From Bifidobacterium vespertilionis (GTDB lineage Bacteria; Actinomycetota; Actinomycetes; Actinomycetales; Bifidobacteriaceae), in NCBI RefSeq assembly GCF_008698145.1, contig NZ_RZNZ01000015.1:30134-94133 (forward strand): DNA of 64,000 nt, given 5' to 3'. Positions within the stretch are counted from its first letter, which is position 1; every line of letters begins with the position of its first letter. The position numbers and the translations under genes are program-made. Positions 50,795-58,738 of the stretch are shown piece after piece. The notes beneath the pieces are model-generated. The model had not been told where the DNA came from. It worked only from the letters and a program-made list of their open reading frames with translations, and did not search any database.

Positions 50795-52054
50795 TCATAT
50801 CGTAACGTCATGAACACGCGCGGCCCGCAGCGCACCCGCATCCACAGGCAGTTCGATCACCGAGAAGGACCACGCGGGCGCATGATACACGCCGTCCGTC
50901 AGATCCACGATCGAATCCACCGGCGCAGGAGCCTCCGTTCCGGGCGTTCCGGCATATGGATCGTCTCCGGACAGCACTGTGACGGCAACCCGGCCAGCCC
51001 CGGGACGGTCCGTCTCGGTACGATCCGCCCCGGTCCATCCCAGCCCGTCCAGCACAGCGCCCAGATCCACATCGCATGCCTCGCGCATGGCGTTGACGCA
51101 GCGCACAAAGGCGACCCCGGCCGCCTCGTCCAGCACGGCGGAGACCACACGACGGGTCTCCAGCGGCTCCTCATGGCCCTCCAGCAGCAGTTCGCCGTCA
51201 CGGAACAACCGGACGGATCTGCCCCGATCGGCCACCTCGATGCGAATGCGCCAACGGGTTCCTGCCGGAATGCCACTGTGGATCCATGAGGTCGAGGCGA
51301 GTTCGTAGGCTGACCCGTCCCGAATCACGCAGATGGCCTGACCTCGTCCCAGCATCACCTCGGAGCTGTCCATGCCATCCACATCGCCGAACCGGACGTG
51401 GAATCCCTGACTGCCGCCATGGAACAGCACTGTCATGTCGATGGTGTAGGCGTCGGCGACCAGATCCAGTCCGGCGTCGACGGTGGCATAGGTTTTCCCA
51501 TCAAGGCTCATGTCCGGCGCATCCACCACGTCGCCGTTGCGCTCCATGCCGGCGGCCATGAATGCCGCCTCGCTCAGCGCGTTGATGAGCATGGTGCCCC
51601 ACGAGCCGTATTCGCCCAGATAGACGTGCGGCCCCTTGCGGTCAAGGCCGTCGTAGCGGTCGAGGTTGTGGAACCACCATGACGGGGACTGGTATGAGTG
51701 CTCGTCCACCACGTCCACACGCGCCCACAGCGAGAGGACATAGGATGCCCCGCCGGCGAACCGCATGCCGTCGAAGCCGCCGTTGATCAGATCCGCGTCC
51801 GGCTCGCTCACCTCGATCACCGCGTAGTGCGGGTTCTCCGGGGCGAGGGAGCCGCGGTCGCGGATGGCGAAGGCCGCACGGCCCCCGTTTGCGGTCCCCT
51901 TGTCCCAGCAGGTGTAGTTGCTCCAGTCCCGGCAGTCGAGATGCGAATACTCGAATGCGCCGTTTTGGACCATTTCACTGGCGAGGCCGCCATCCGCGCT
52001 GTAGCTGATGTCCTCGAAGAAGATGCCCCGCCGATTGGGGGCTTTGTGCCCCAT
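50795..52054 (-). CDS. GH51-type alpha-L-arabinofuranosidase with large internal deletion
   Basis: 419 residues instead of about 750-850. The N-terminus RRGIFFEDISYSADGGLASE and a CBM4_9-like sandwich run to about residue 115 (YVLSLWAR). The chain then jumps directly to VDEHSYQSP and KGPHVYLGEYGSWGT, the late part of the TIM barrel with the nucleophile Glu in GEY. The intervening first two-thirds of the barrel, including the acid/base Glu in the GNE motif, is absent. After MERNGDVV the chain again seems shortened, then a concanavalin-like C-terminal region follows (LVADAYTIDMTVLFHGGSQG). The reading frame is intact throughout. The ATG overlaps the upstream GH43 stop (TGATG). It is almost certainly inactive as a hydrolase, though it could retain sugar binding. 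Confidence 0.75.
   Translation of the reverse strand: MGHKAPNRRGIFFEDISYSADGGLASEMVQNGAFEYSHLDCRDWSNYTCWDKGTANGGRAAFAIRDRGSLAPENPHYAVIEVSEPDADLINGGFDGMRFAGGASYVLSLWARVDVVDEHSYQSPSWWFHNLDRYDGLDRKGPHVYLGEYGSWGTMLINALSEAAFMAAGMERNGDVVDAPDMSLDGKTYATVDAGLDLVADAYTIDMTVLFHGGSQGFHVRFGDVDGMDSSEVMLGRGQAICVIRDGSAYELASTSWIHSGIPAGTRWRIRIEVADRGRSVRLFRDGELLLEGHEEPLETRRVVSAVLDEAAGVAFVRCVNAMREACDVDLGAVLDGLGWTGADRTETDRPGAGRVAVTVLSGDDPYAGTPGTEAPAPVDSIVDLTDGVYHAPAWSFSVIELPVDAGALRAARVHDVTI
50800..50813 (-). promoter_or_regulatory. LacI-type operator overlapping the GH51 stop, before lacI
   Basis: TCGTAACGTCATGA matches the 14-bp operator with one change. It lies within the last GH51 codons (Val-His-Asp-Val-Thr-Ile) and 80 bp upstream of lacI. 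Autoregulation is inferred. Confidence 0.6.
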
Positions 52055-53151
52055 CACGCCCGCACGCCGATGCACCCGTCGTTGGCGCGCAGGCGGTCGT
52101 ATTCCGTGCGGGTCAGCGACAGCACGCCGCCGTGCTTGGTGTGCGGGGCCATGTGGAAGCGATCGTCACGCAGGTAGTCGAAGCCCCGGTCCGGATCGGC
52201 GCTCACCATGGGCCGGTAGCCGATCGAGGGGATCACATCCACGTACAGGTACCAGATGGGCTCGCTGTGGCTGGCGAACAGCGCGGGTCCCTCCACGCCG
52301 CCGGGATGGCCGGACTCCGTCCAATCCACGCCGATTTCGCGCTGGATCACGGTCCATTCGGCGTCCGGCTCCCACCAGCGCGGCGAGTCCGTGCGGTCCA
52401 GCCAGATGCCGGGCTTGGGGCCGTTGGACTTGGTCGCGCGGTAGGTGCGCAGGGTGCCGTCGGACAGTTCGCGCTGGATCATCGTGGTGTCGATGGTGTT
52501 CGAACCGGCGTCGATGAGCACGCCGCCGAGCGCGAAGGTGTTATTGGTGAAGTCGTTGGTGGCGCCCCACAGGACGCGGTCGTACACCGCGTCGTCCGCA
52601 TGCTCCGGGTCGTCGCCGGCGAACAGCTTGCTGGACCAATAGAGCACGAACGCGCCGCGGCCGCCCTCATGGCCCTCCTCGTAATAGTCGGGCACCCACA
52701 GCGCCTCGGGCGCCCAGGCCATGCCCAGTTCGGCGCGCGTTCCGTCGGCGCGGCGGGACACGTCCAACGCCCACGGCTTGCTCCAGTGCACCAGATCGTC
52801 CGATTTCCAGATGATGAGGTTACGGCTGCCGTGGTGCGAAAAGTCGTACCAGCTGCCGGTCGGCTCACCGTCCGCGAACACGCGCAGGTCCGTGGCGATC
52901 ACGTACACCGTGCCGGTTTCGGGGTTGCGCACCAGATACGGGTCGCGCACGCCGGTGGTGCCGAGCGGGGAGGTGAGGATGGGCTCGCCGCCGTTGAGCG
53001 GTTCCCAGCGCTCCGGGTCGTCGCCGTCGGAGAGGTCCAGATAGATGCGCTCGGCGTAGCCCTGCGGGTCCTCGATGAAGTGGACCAGCAGGTAGCCGTA
53101 GGGATCGGCGGGGATGGCCGGGCAGCCGGCCGGATTGGCGGACAGGGACAT
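52054..53151 (-). CDS. GH43-like glycoside hydrolase (arabinosidase type)
   Basis: 365 residues, no signal peptide. Beta-propeller features: GVRDPYLVRNPETGTVYVIA with the base Asp of the RDP motif, LIIWKSDDLVHWSKPWALDV, MAWAPEALWVPDYYEEG, and HPGGVEGPALFASHSEP with a probable general-acid Glu. This pattern matches GH43 proteins annotated as arabinan or arabinoxylan enzymes. Exact linkage specificity is not readable. GAAAGGAACC lies upstream of the ATG. It is in the operon between the GH28-like protein and the deleted GH51, sharing TGATG with the latter. Confidence 0.85.
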   Translation of the reverse strand: MSLSANPAGCPAIPADPYGYLLVHFIEDPQGYAERIYLDLSDGDDPERWEPLNGGEPILTSPLGTTGVRDPYLVRNPETGTVYVIATDLRVFADGEPTGSWYDFSHHGSRNLIIWKSDDLVHWSKPWALDVSRRADGTRAELGMAWAPEALWVPDYYEEGHEGGRGAFVLYWSSKLFAGDDPEHADDAVYDRVLWGATNDFTNNTFALGGVLIDAGSNTIDTTMIQRELSDGTLRTYRATKSNGPKPGIWLDRTDSPRWWEPDAEWTVIQREIGVDWTESGHPGGVEGPALFASHSEPIWYLYVDVIPSIGYRPMVSADPDRGFDYLRDDRFHMAPHTKHGGVLSLTRTEYDRLRANDGCIGVRA

Positions 53152-53200
53152 GGTGACGGGTTCCTTTCTGCGGATTGGCCGATCGCGATCGGGGTCGGTG

Positions 53201-54787
53201 CTATGGCCTCGGCTTGGGCACGGGCGCGGCGGCCAGAGCGGCTCCATGCGGGACGTCGGCTCCGGCTTCGGCATCCGAGCCGGCCCCGATCCGCACGCCG
53301 CGCGCATAATCGCGCAATTCGATGTTGGCGTCCTCAAGCGTGGCGCACACGCGACCGTCGCGCACCATGTTCACGATCCGAACGCTCTCCACCGGGTGGA
53401 TGTCGTCGTAGCCGGCGATGATCGACGGCTCCTCGCCGTCGCCCGTGGTCACGTTGATGTTCTCCAGCAGGATGTCCGAGATCAGGCGGCCGGGCGCCGG
53501 GTTGTACGTGGGGTTGAACTTCACCTCGAGATCCAGCACGCGGCCGTGTTCGAACGGCTCGATGTTGAAGTTGCGAAACGTGACGCGGCAGACCGTGTTC
53601 TTGTCTCCGGGGTTGATGGCCATCACGCCCAGGTAGCCCGGCTGGAACTCGTGGTGTTCGAGCACGTCGATGTGGTCGAACAGGATGTTCTCGAGCACGT
53701 CGCCGTCGTGCTCGTGGTCACCGTGCGTGCCGATGTTGATCGGGTGGGCCACATCGGCCCACAGCGTGGTGTTGCGCACGATCACGTTCGACGTGCCGCC
53801 GCGCCAGTTCCATCGGCTGCCGTACAGGGCCACGCAGTCGTCGGAGTTGCGCAGGAAGCAGCCCTCCACCAGCACGTTGGAGCAGGACATCATGTCGATG
53901 CCGTCGCTCCAGCCCTCGCAGCTGAACGTCTTGAGGTTGCGGATGGTGATGCGGCGGGACATGCCCCCGCACACCGAATAATGCGGTGGATTGATGAGCG
54001 TGATGCCGTCGATCGTCACATCGCGGCACCCGTCGATGCGGATGCCACCGATGCCGGTCTGCTTGGCCAGAAACGCCATGTCGAGCACGCCGCGGCCGTG
54101 GATGGTCACATCCTGCGCGCGGCTGATGCTAAGCGCGCCCTGCAGCACCACGCCGCCGGCCAGGTACACGTCCACATGGGAGGGGATGTGCCAGACGGTC
54201 TCCGCGACGCCGTAGCATCCGGCCTCCACGAAAATCCTGCGCTTGGGGCCACTCACCTTGTCCGGGTCCAGAGCCTCCAGCGCGGCATTCGGATCGAACG
54301 TGCCGATGCGGCCGGGCACGCGATCGGGCTCGATCACCACATCGGCGGCGGCGCGGATGGCCTCCTCGTTCTCCACGGGGCCGGCGAACAGGTGCAGGTT
54401 GTGGAAGCGCTCCTTGTTGAGCTCGATGCTCAGGTTGGCGGGCTTGTCCAGTCGGAAGGTGAGGCGACGGGGCTCGATCACCGGCTCGATCCTGTAGCTC
54501 AGCGGGCGGATCGCTGCCGTGTAGATGTAATAGAACCGGTTGACCGTCACCTCCACCTCGACGGGCTCGTCCATGTCGAAGTACGCCATGGAGGCCTCAC
54601 GCACATCGTGCATGTCCACTTTGACGCGGTAGGTGTCCAGCTGCTGCCATTCACCCCCGCTGGCCGGACGGACGCGGACGGTGAACTCGTCGCGAAGGTT
54701 CGCGCCGAAGGGCGCGGGATAGGTCTTGATCATGATGAACGGCTCCAGATAAGCGAATGACAGGTCGGAACGATCGGGATTGGGCAT
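53201..54787 (-). CDS. GH28-like right-handed beta-helix protein
   Basis: 528 residues, no signal peptide. An N-terminal beta-sandwich (about 1-130) precedes a parallel beta-helix with repeated Ile/Val rungs (RDVTIDGITLINPPHYSVC, SRRITIRNLKTFSCEGWSDG, SNVLVEGCFLRNSDDCVALY). The SDG...D and NSDDC motifs are where GH28 polygalacturonases, and also GH49 and related helices, hold catalytic aspartates, and GTHGDHEHDGD may replace the usual GHG. Likely acts on a pectin-derived oligosaccharide or an uncommon glycan. The ATG at 54787 has no good ribosome site; an internal ATG at 54733 (MIKTYPAPFG) follows GGAG and may be the true start. It sits 101 bp downstream of the second permease. Confidence 0.75.
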   Translation of the reverse strand: MPNPDRSDLSFAYLEPFIMIKTYPAPFGANLRDEFTVRVRPASGGEWQQLDTYRVKVDMHDVREASMAYFDMDEPVEVEVTVNRFYYIYTAAIRPLSYRIEPVIEPRRLTFRLDKPANLSIELNKERFHNLHLFAGPVENEEAIRAAADVVIEPDRVPGRIGTFDPNAALEALDPDKVSGPKRRIFVEAGCYGVAETVWHIPSHVDVYLAGGVVLQGALSISRAQDVTIHGRGVLDMAFLAKQTGIGGIRIDGCRDVTIDGITLINPPHYSVCGGMSRRITIRNLKTFSCEGWSDGIDMMSCSNVLVEGCFLRNSDDCVALYGSRWNWRGGTSNVIVRNTTLWADVAHPINIGTHGDHEHDGDVLENILFDHIDVLEHHEFQPGYLGVMAINPGDKNTVCRVTFRNFNIEPFEHGRVLDLEVKFNPTYNPAPGRLISDILLENINVTTGDGEEPSIIAGYDDIHPVESVRIVNMVRDGRVCATLEDANIELRDYARGVRIGAGSDAEAGADVPHGAALAAAPVPKPRP

Positions 54788-54888
54788 GGCTTCGGCCCGC
54801 GGATGGGAAGAGGAAGAAAGGAAGGACCATCCACGGGCCGAAACCGATTGGGAGGGCCGGGATCAAACCGGCCACGGGTGTTCGGGTG

Positions 54889-55815
54889 CTACTTGAGGCT
54901 GCCGACCGTGACGCCGGACTTCCAGTAGCGCTGCATGGCGATCATGAGGATCACCACGGGGATCATGGAGATGAACGCGCCGGTGATGACCAGCATCGTC
55001 AGGTCGTACTGCGAGTCGGTGCCTCGCGCGATCCACGACTGCAGACCCAGCATGACGGTCCACTTGTGGTAGTCCTTCAGGAAGATCATGGGCCACATGA
55101 AGGAGTTCCAGGAGCCCACGAAGTGCAGCAGGAAGATGGTGGCGGCCGGGGTGACCATGAGCTTCCACGAGATCTCGGTGAAGATGCGGTACTCGCCGGC
55201 GCCGTCGATGCGCGCGGCCTCCATGAGCTCGTCCGGCACCGCGCCCTCGGCGTACACCTTGGCCAGATACGTGTCCATCGGGGTGAAGCAGGCCGGCAGG
55301 ATCATGACCCACCAGTTGTCGTACAGGCCCACCTTGTTGAACAGGATGAATGAGGGGACGGTGAGCAGCGTGCCGGGGATGATGAACGAGGCCATGATCA
55401 GGCCCATGATGAGCTTCTTGCCATGGAAGTTGTACTTGGCCAGCGCGTAGCCGGCGGCCACGGTGATGACCATCGCTCCCGCGGATGTGACGAAGGACAG
55501 CCACACTGTGTTCCACAGCCAGGTGGCGTAGATGCCGTCCTGATAGGTGAACAGGTCATGCAGGTTCTGGAAGAGGTTGAATCCGCCGGCGAACCACAGG
55601 CCGTTGGTGGTGTAGATGGTGCTCGTGGACTTAGTGATGGCCACGATCAGCCACCACAGCGGGGCCACGGCGTACACGGACAGGAGGACCAGCAGGCCCA
55701 GGACGAAGTACTTGGATGCGCCCTTGACCTGATTGGCGGACGATTCGCCCGATTCGGCGGAGACCTTGCGGCGCTTAGCCTTGACGGGCTTGGCGGTAAG
55801 AGTTGCGGTGCTCAT
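54889..55815 (-). CDS. ABC sugar transporter permease (MalG-type)
   Basis: 308 residues, six membrane helices. The EAA loop is AEGAVPDELMEAARIDGAGEY, with the conserved EAA-(x)3-G pattern that contacts the ATPase. The first 35 residues are a basic cytosolic tail. It pairs with the upstream permease (ATGA overlap) and the solute-binding protein to import oligosaccharides. No ATPase gene is present, so it probably uses a shared MsmK-type ATPase encoded elsewhere, as is common in bifidobacteria. Confidence 0.94.
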   Translation of the reverse strand: MSTATLTAKPVKAKRRKVSAESGESSANQVKGASKYFVLGLLVLLSVYAVAPLWWLIVAITKSTSTIYTTNGLWFAGGFNLFQNLHDLFTYQDGIYATWLWNTVWLSFVTSAGAMVITVAAGYALAKYNFHGKKLIMGLIMASFIIPGTLLTVPSFILFNKVGLYDNWWVMILPACFTPMDTYLAKVYAEGAVPDELMEAARIDGAGEYRIFTEISWKLMVTPAATIFLLHFVGSWNSFMWPMIFLKDYHKWTVMLGLQSWIARGTDSQYDLTMLVITGAFISMIPVVILMIAMQRYWKSGVTVGSLK

Positions 55816-56729
55816 GCCCTATTCACCTTTCCCTGGGCGACGTACAGCAGGATGGAGGCGACGCACAGCACGGCCGCCAGCAGCAGCGACAGCGCGGTCG
55901 CGTAGTTGATGTTGCCCACCTGGAATGCCTCGTTGTAGATCTGCATGGCGGGCGTGAAGTCCTTGGTGATGGTCTGCGGGCTGATCGAGCGGAAGAAGTA
56001 CGGCTCGTTGAACAGCTGCAGGGTGCCGATGATGCCGAACAGCGTGGTGAAGGTCACCGAGCTGACCATGAAGGGCACCTTGATGGAGAAGGCGATGCGC
56101 AGTTCGGAGGCGCCGTCGATGCGGGCGGCCTCGATGATCTCGTGCGGAATGGACTGCAGGGAACCGAACATGATCAGCATGTTGAATCCGAGGCCGGCCC
56201 ACACGGCCATCTGACCCATGGAGAACCACACCAGGTTCGAATCGAAGAAGTTGATGCCGGTCCACTTGAACGGGCTGGTGGTGGGGCTGTACAGGTAGAT
56301 CCAGATGATGGTGGACACCACGCCCGGGGTCATGTACGGCAGGAGCAGCAGGATGCGGAACTTGCCGGCGGTCTTGGCCCTGACCGAATCGATGAGCAGG
56401 GCCATGACCATGGACAGGAACTGGGTGAGCGGGACCATGATGACGGCGTACAGGGCCACGCGGCCGAAGCCGATCCAGAACGTGGTGTCCTGCACGGCCC
56501 TGACCAGATTGTCCGCGCCGACGAAGACCTCCTTCGCCTCGCCCAGGCCCAGACCCGACTTCTGCTTGTTGTACAGAACCACCCTCAGCGAGAGAACAAT
56601 CGGCGCGACGACGAAGAACAGAAATCCCGCGACGAACGGCCAGGTGAACGTCGATCCCTTGAGCGCCTGGAGAATGCGCCACGGCACATGCCGGTTCTCG
56701 CGCACATCCTCTTCTGCTTTGCCACTCAT
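55812..56729 (-). CDS. ABC sugar transporter permease (MalF-type)
   Basis: 305 residues, six membrane helices. EAA loop QSIPHEIIEAARIDGASEL. N-terminal first helix at about 30-52. AAAGGAAGG precedes the ATG at 56729; its TGA overlaps the next ATG. It is 127 bp downstream of the solute-binding protein, so the three form one importer. Confidence 0.94.
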   Translation of the reverse strand: MSGKAEEDVRENRHVPWRILQALKGSTFTWPFVAGFLFFVVAPIVLSLRVVLYNKQKSGLGLGEAKEVFVGADNLVRAVQDTTFWIGFGRVALYAVIMVPLTQFLSMVMALLIDSVRAKTAGKFRILLLLPYMTPGVVSTIIWIYLYSPTTSPFKWTGINFFDSNLVWFSMGQMAVWAGLGFNMLIMFGSLQSIPHEIIEAARIDGASELRIAFSIKVPFMVSSVTFTTLFGIIGTLQLFNEPYFFRSISPQTITKDFTPAMQIYNEAFQVGNINYATALSLLLAAVLCVASILLYVAQGKVNRA

Positions 56730-56856
56730 GGCAATTACCTTCCTTTTGTATGAATCCTATGTACTGTATGGCCAGTCCGTATGGTCGGTCCGGGCGGGGC
56801 GAAGGATGCCCGCCCCGCCCGGGGTGACGCTACGAGATGAGCCGGGGGTCGGCCGA

Positions 56857-58215
56857 TCAGGCGACCTTGACGTTGATGCCCTTGGCCTGAAGGTCCTGCA
56901 CCACGAAGTCCTGCACGTTCTTCATGGCTTCCTTGAGGGTGATCTGCTTGGCCACGGCCTTGCCCCACTGGTCCTGCAGCTCCGGGAACCAGGCGTCGTA
57001 GTTCGGGCCCAGATCGAAGCCGCCCATGCCGTTGCCAGCGGCGTTGACGATGACCTTCTTGGCCTGGTCCTTATCCGCGTAGAAGTTGTCCGGGATGGCC
57101 TCTTCGGCGTACTTTTCGGCGTCAAGGCCGGCGGCCTCGGTGCGGCCGGCGGGCACGCCCAGGGTACCGTTGTCGGGATCGCGGCCGGCCTCGTAGCCCT
57201 CCGGGGTGTTCTGCCAGTTGGTCATCTTGATGACGGCGTCCTGATGGGCGCGGTCGGTGCCCTTGGGGATGAAGGAGGCGGAGCCGAGGTAGCCGGGGAC
57301 CTTGCCCTCGTCCGCGGAGGAGATGGACGGGTAGTCGATGGCCTGCCACTTGCCGCGGGTGTTGGGCATGTTGGTCTGGTAGCCGGTGGCGGACCAGTAG
57401 GCCAGCGTGGTGAAGGCGAACTTGCCGGAGTCGAAGAAGTTGTACAGGGCCGGCTTGTCCTTGTAGGTCTGGTTGGAGACGAGGTCCTTGTCGATCAGCT
57501 CCTGGATGATGTCCACGGCCTTGCCGGTGGCCTCGTCCTGCATGTTGACCACCCAGCTGTCTCCGTCGATGGTGAACCAGTTGGCGCCGGCCTTCTGGGC
57601 CAGCTGCATGAAGCCGGAGGGGTCCTCGCCGGCCAGGTTGTAGACCTTGCCGCCGTCCGCCTTCATCTTCTCGCCCAGAGCGATCACGTCGTCCCAGGTC
57701 TTGGGGGCCTCGACGCCGTACTTGGCGAGCACGTCGGTGTTGACGATGGCATAGGTGCCGTCGGCCGCGCCCGGCAGGCTGTAGTAGCGTCCGTTGAGCT
57801 GCGCGTTCTCCTTGGCGCCCTCGGTGAACTTGGGAAGCAGGGGCTGGATGGCGTCGGTGATGTCCTCGGCCCAGCCGTTGGACACGTTGGTGGTCAGCGG
57901 CGCGAAGCCCTGCACCAGATCGGGCAGCTTGGTCTTGGCCTCGAAGGCGTTGCGGAAGTTCTGCTGCGTGGCGGTGTTGGAGGCCTGCAGCACGTAGTTG
58001 ACCTTGACCTCATTCTGGGATTCGTTGTACTTGGCGACCCAGCCCTTGGGGGCATTCTTGTCCCAGCCCCAGACCTCGATCTCGATCGGGCCCGAGGCGC
58101 TGGAGGAGCTCGCCGTCTGCGAGGCATCGCTGCCGCCGCAGGCCGCCAAGCCGATCACGCACGCCACCGAGGCGGCCGCGGCCACCATTCGCTTGATTCC
58201 ATGTCCAGAGAGCAT
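56857..58215 (-). CDS. Sugar ABC transporter solute-binding lipoprotein
   Basis: 452 residues, family 1 extracellular sugar-binding protein. Signal peptide with lipobox LAAC; the lipid-modified Cys is residue 26, followed by a Ser-rich tether. Mature part starts IEIEVWGWDKNAPKGW, typical of oligosaccharide binders; FIPKGTDRAHQDAVIKMTNW is a family signature. Aromatic residues (Trp, Tyr) are frequent in positions that stack on sugars. It is the first gene of the six-gene minus-strand operon and lies just downstream of tandem operators. It is divergent from the surface protein, which supports capture of sugars released outside the cell. The ligand is probably an arabino- or pectin-type oligosaccharide by context. 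Confidence 0.94.
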   Translation of the reverse strand: MLSGHGIKRMVAAAASVACVIGLAACGGSDASQTASSSSASGPIEIEVWGWDKNAPKGWVAKYNESQNEVKVNYVLQASNTATQQNFRNAFEAKTKLPDLVQGFAPLTTNVSNGWAEDITDAIQPLLPKFTEGAKENAQLNGRYYSLPGAADGTYAIVNTDVLAKYGVEAPKTWDDVIALGEKMKADGGKVYNLAGEDPSGFMQLAQKAGANWFTIDGDSWVVNMQDEATGKAVDIIQELIDKDLVSNQTYKDKPALYNFFDSGKFAFTTLAYWSATGYQTNMPNTRGKWQAIDYPSISSADEGKVPGYLGSASFIPKGTDRAHQDAVIKMTNWQNTPEGYEAGRDPDNGTLGVPAGRTEAAGLDAEKYAEEAIPDNFYADKDQAKKVIVNAAGNGMGGFDLGPNYDAWFPELQDQWGKAVAKQITLKEAMKNVQDFVVQDLQAKGINVKVA

Positions 58216-58294
58216 CTGTGCTCACCCTGCCTTTCCTTCGCCGACGTCTCCGTCGGCCTCCGCCGGTCACGTCCCCGTGACCGTCTTCGTTTTC

Positions 58295-58324
58295 TCGTAA
58301 CGTTCTGAATTCGTTACGTTATGA
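58295..58324 (-). promoter_or_regulatory. Tandem LacI-type operators of the importer operon
   Basis: TCGTAACGTTCTGA (58295-58308) and TCGTTACGTTATGA (58311-58324), 16 bp apart, as in the GH43 promoter. On the minus strand they follow TTGCGC and TATTCT, possible -35 and -10 boxes 18 bp apart, so a bound repressor would block transcription start of the importer operon. Confidence 0.72.
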
Positions 58325-58660
58325 GAATAACACATCACGGCAAACGCGCGCAACGGAGCCAATAAATCGATTTCTCTAATTTTGTTCAAATGGCTGAATT
58401 CCAGTAAAATCATTTTCTGAAAGCGGTTTCATATCAAGCCCTCACACGGCGTGTCGCACCCACCCCTCCGCCATGCAAACGCCTTCACCGCCCCGCACGC
58501 CCGCCGCCATGCCCGCATTGACAAACCATGCAGGCGGTCCGTATACTTGGCGCCAAGTCGTCAAGGCGGCGACTTCTCAATAATTCCAGCTGTTTTCAGC
58601 ACTCACACCACCTCCCCAACCGAAGGACCAAACATGACCTAGGGCATTCCCATCCTGAAT
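58325..58660. other. Intergenic space between importer operon and surface-protein gene
   Basis: About 340 bp with no supported gene. It contains A+T-rich sequence near 58360-58430 and the palindrome TTGGCGCCAAG (about 58546-58556). The only short plus-strand frame (58451-58642) has no ribosome site or protein-like composition. Confidence 0.5.
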
Positions 58661-58674
58661 TCATAACGTTATGA
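58661..58674 (+). promoter_or_regulatory. Single perfect LacI-type operator before the surface-protein gene
   Basis: TCATAACGTTATGA is an exact 14-bp palindrome and the best match to the consensus in the window, 65 bp before the GTG start at 58739. Confidence 0.7.
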
Positions 58675-58738
58675 CACCGTACGCCATACACCCTCAAGAA
58701 AACAGTTTCAAACCCATTACCCATGCAAAGGAGCATCC

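Noticed and set aside
54889..58215. Search for an ATPase gene in the sugar importer operon
   Set aside because: None is present between 49.6 and 58.3 kb. The only ABC ATPase in the window (33011-33991) belongs to an exporter, so a shared ATPase elsewhere is assumed.
58451..58642. Small plus-strand frame upstream of the surface protein
   Set aside because: No ribosome site, His/Pro/Thr-rich composition, and overlap with the promoter region.
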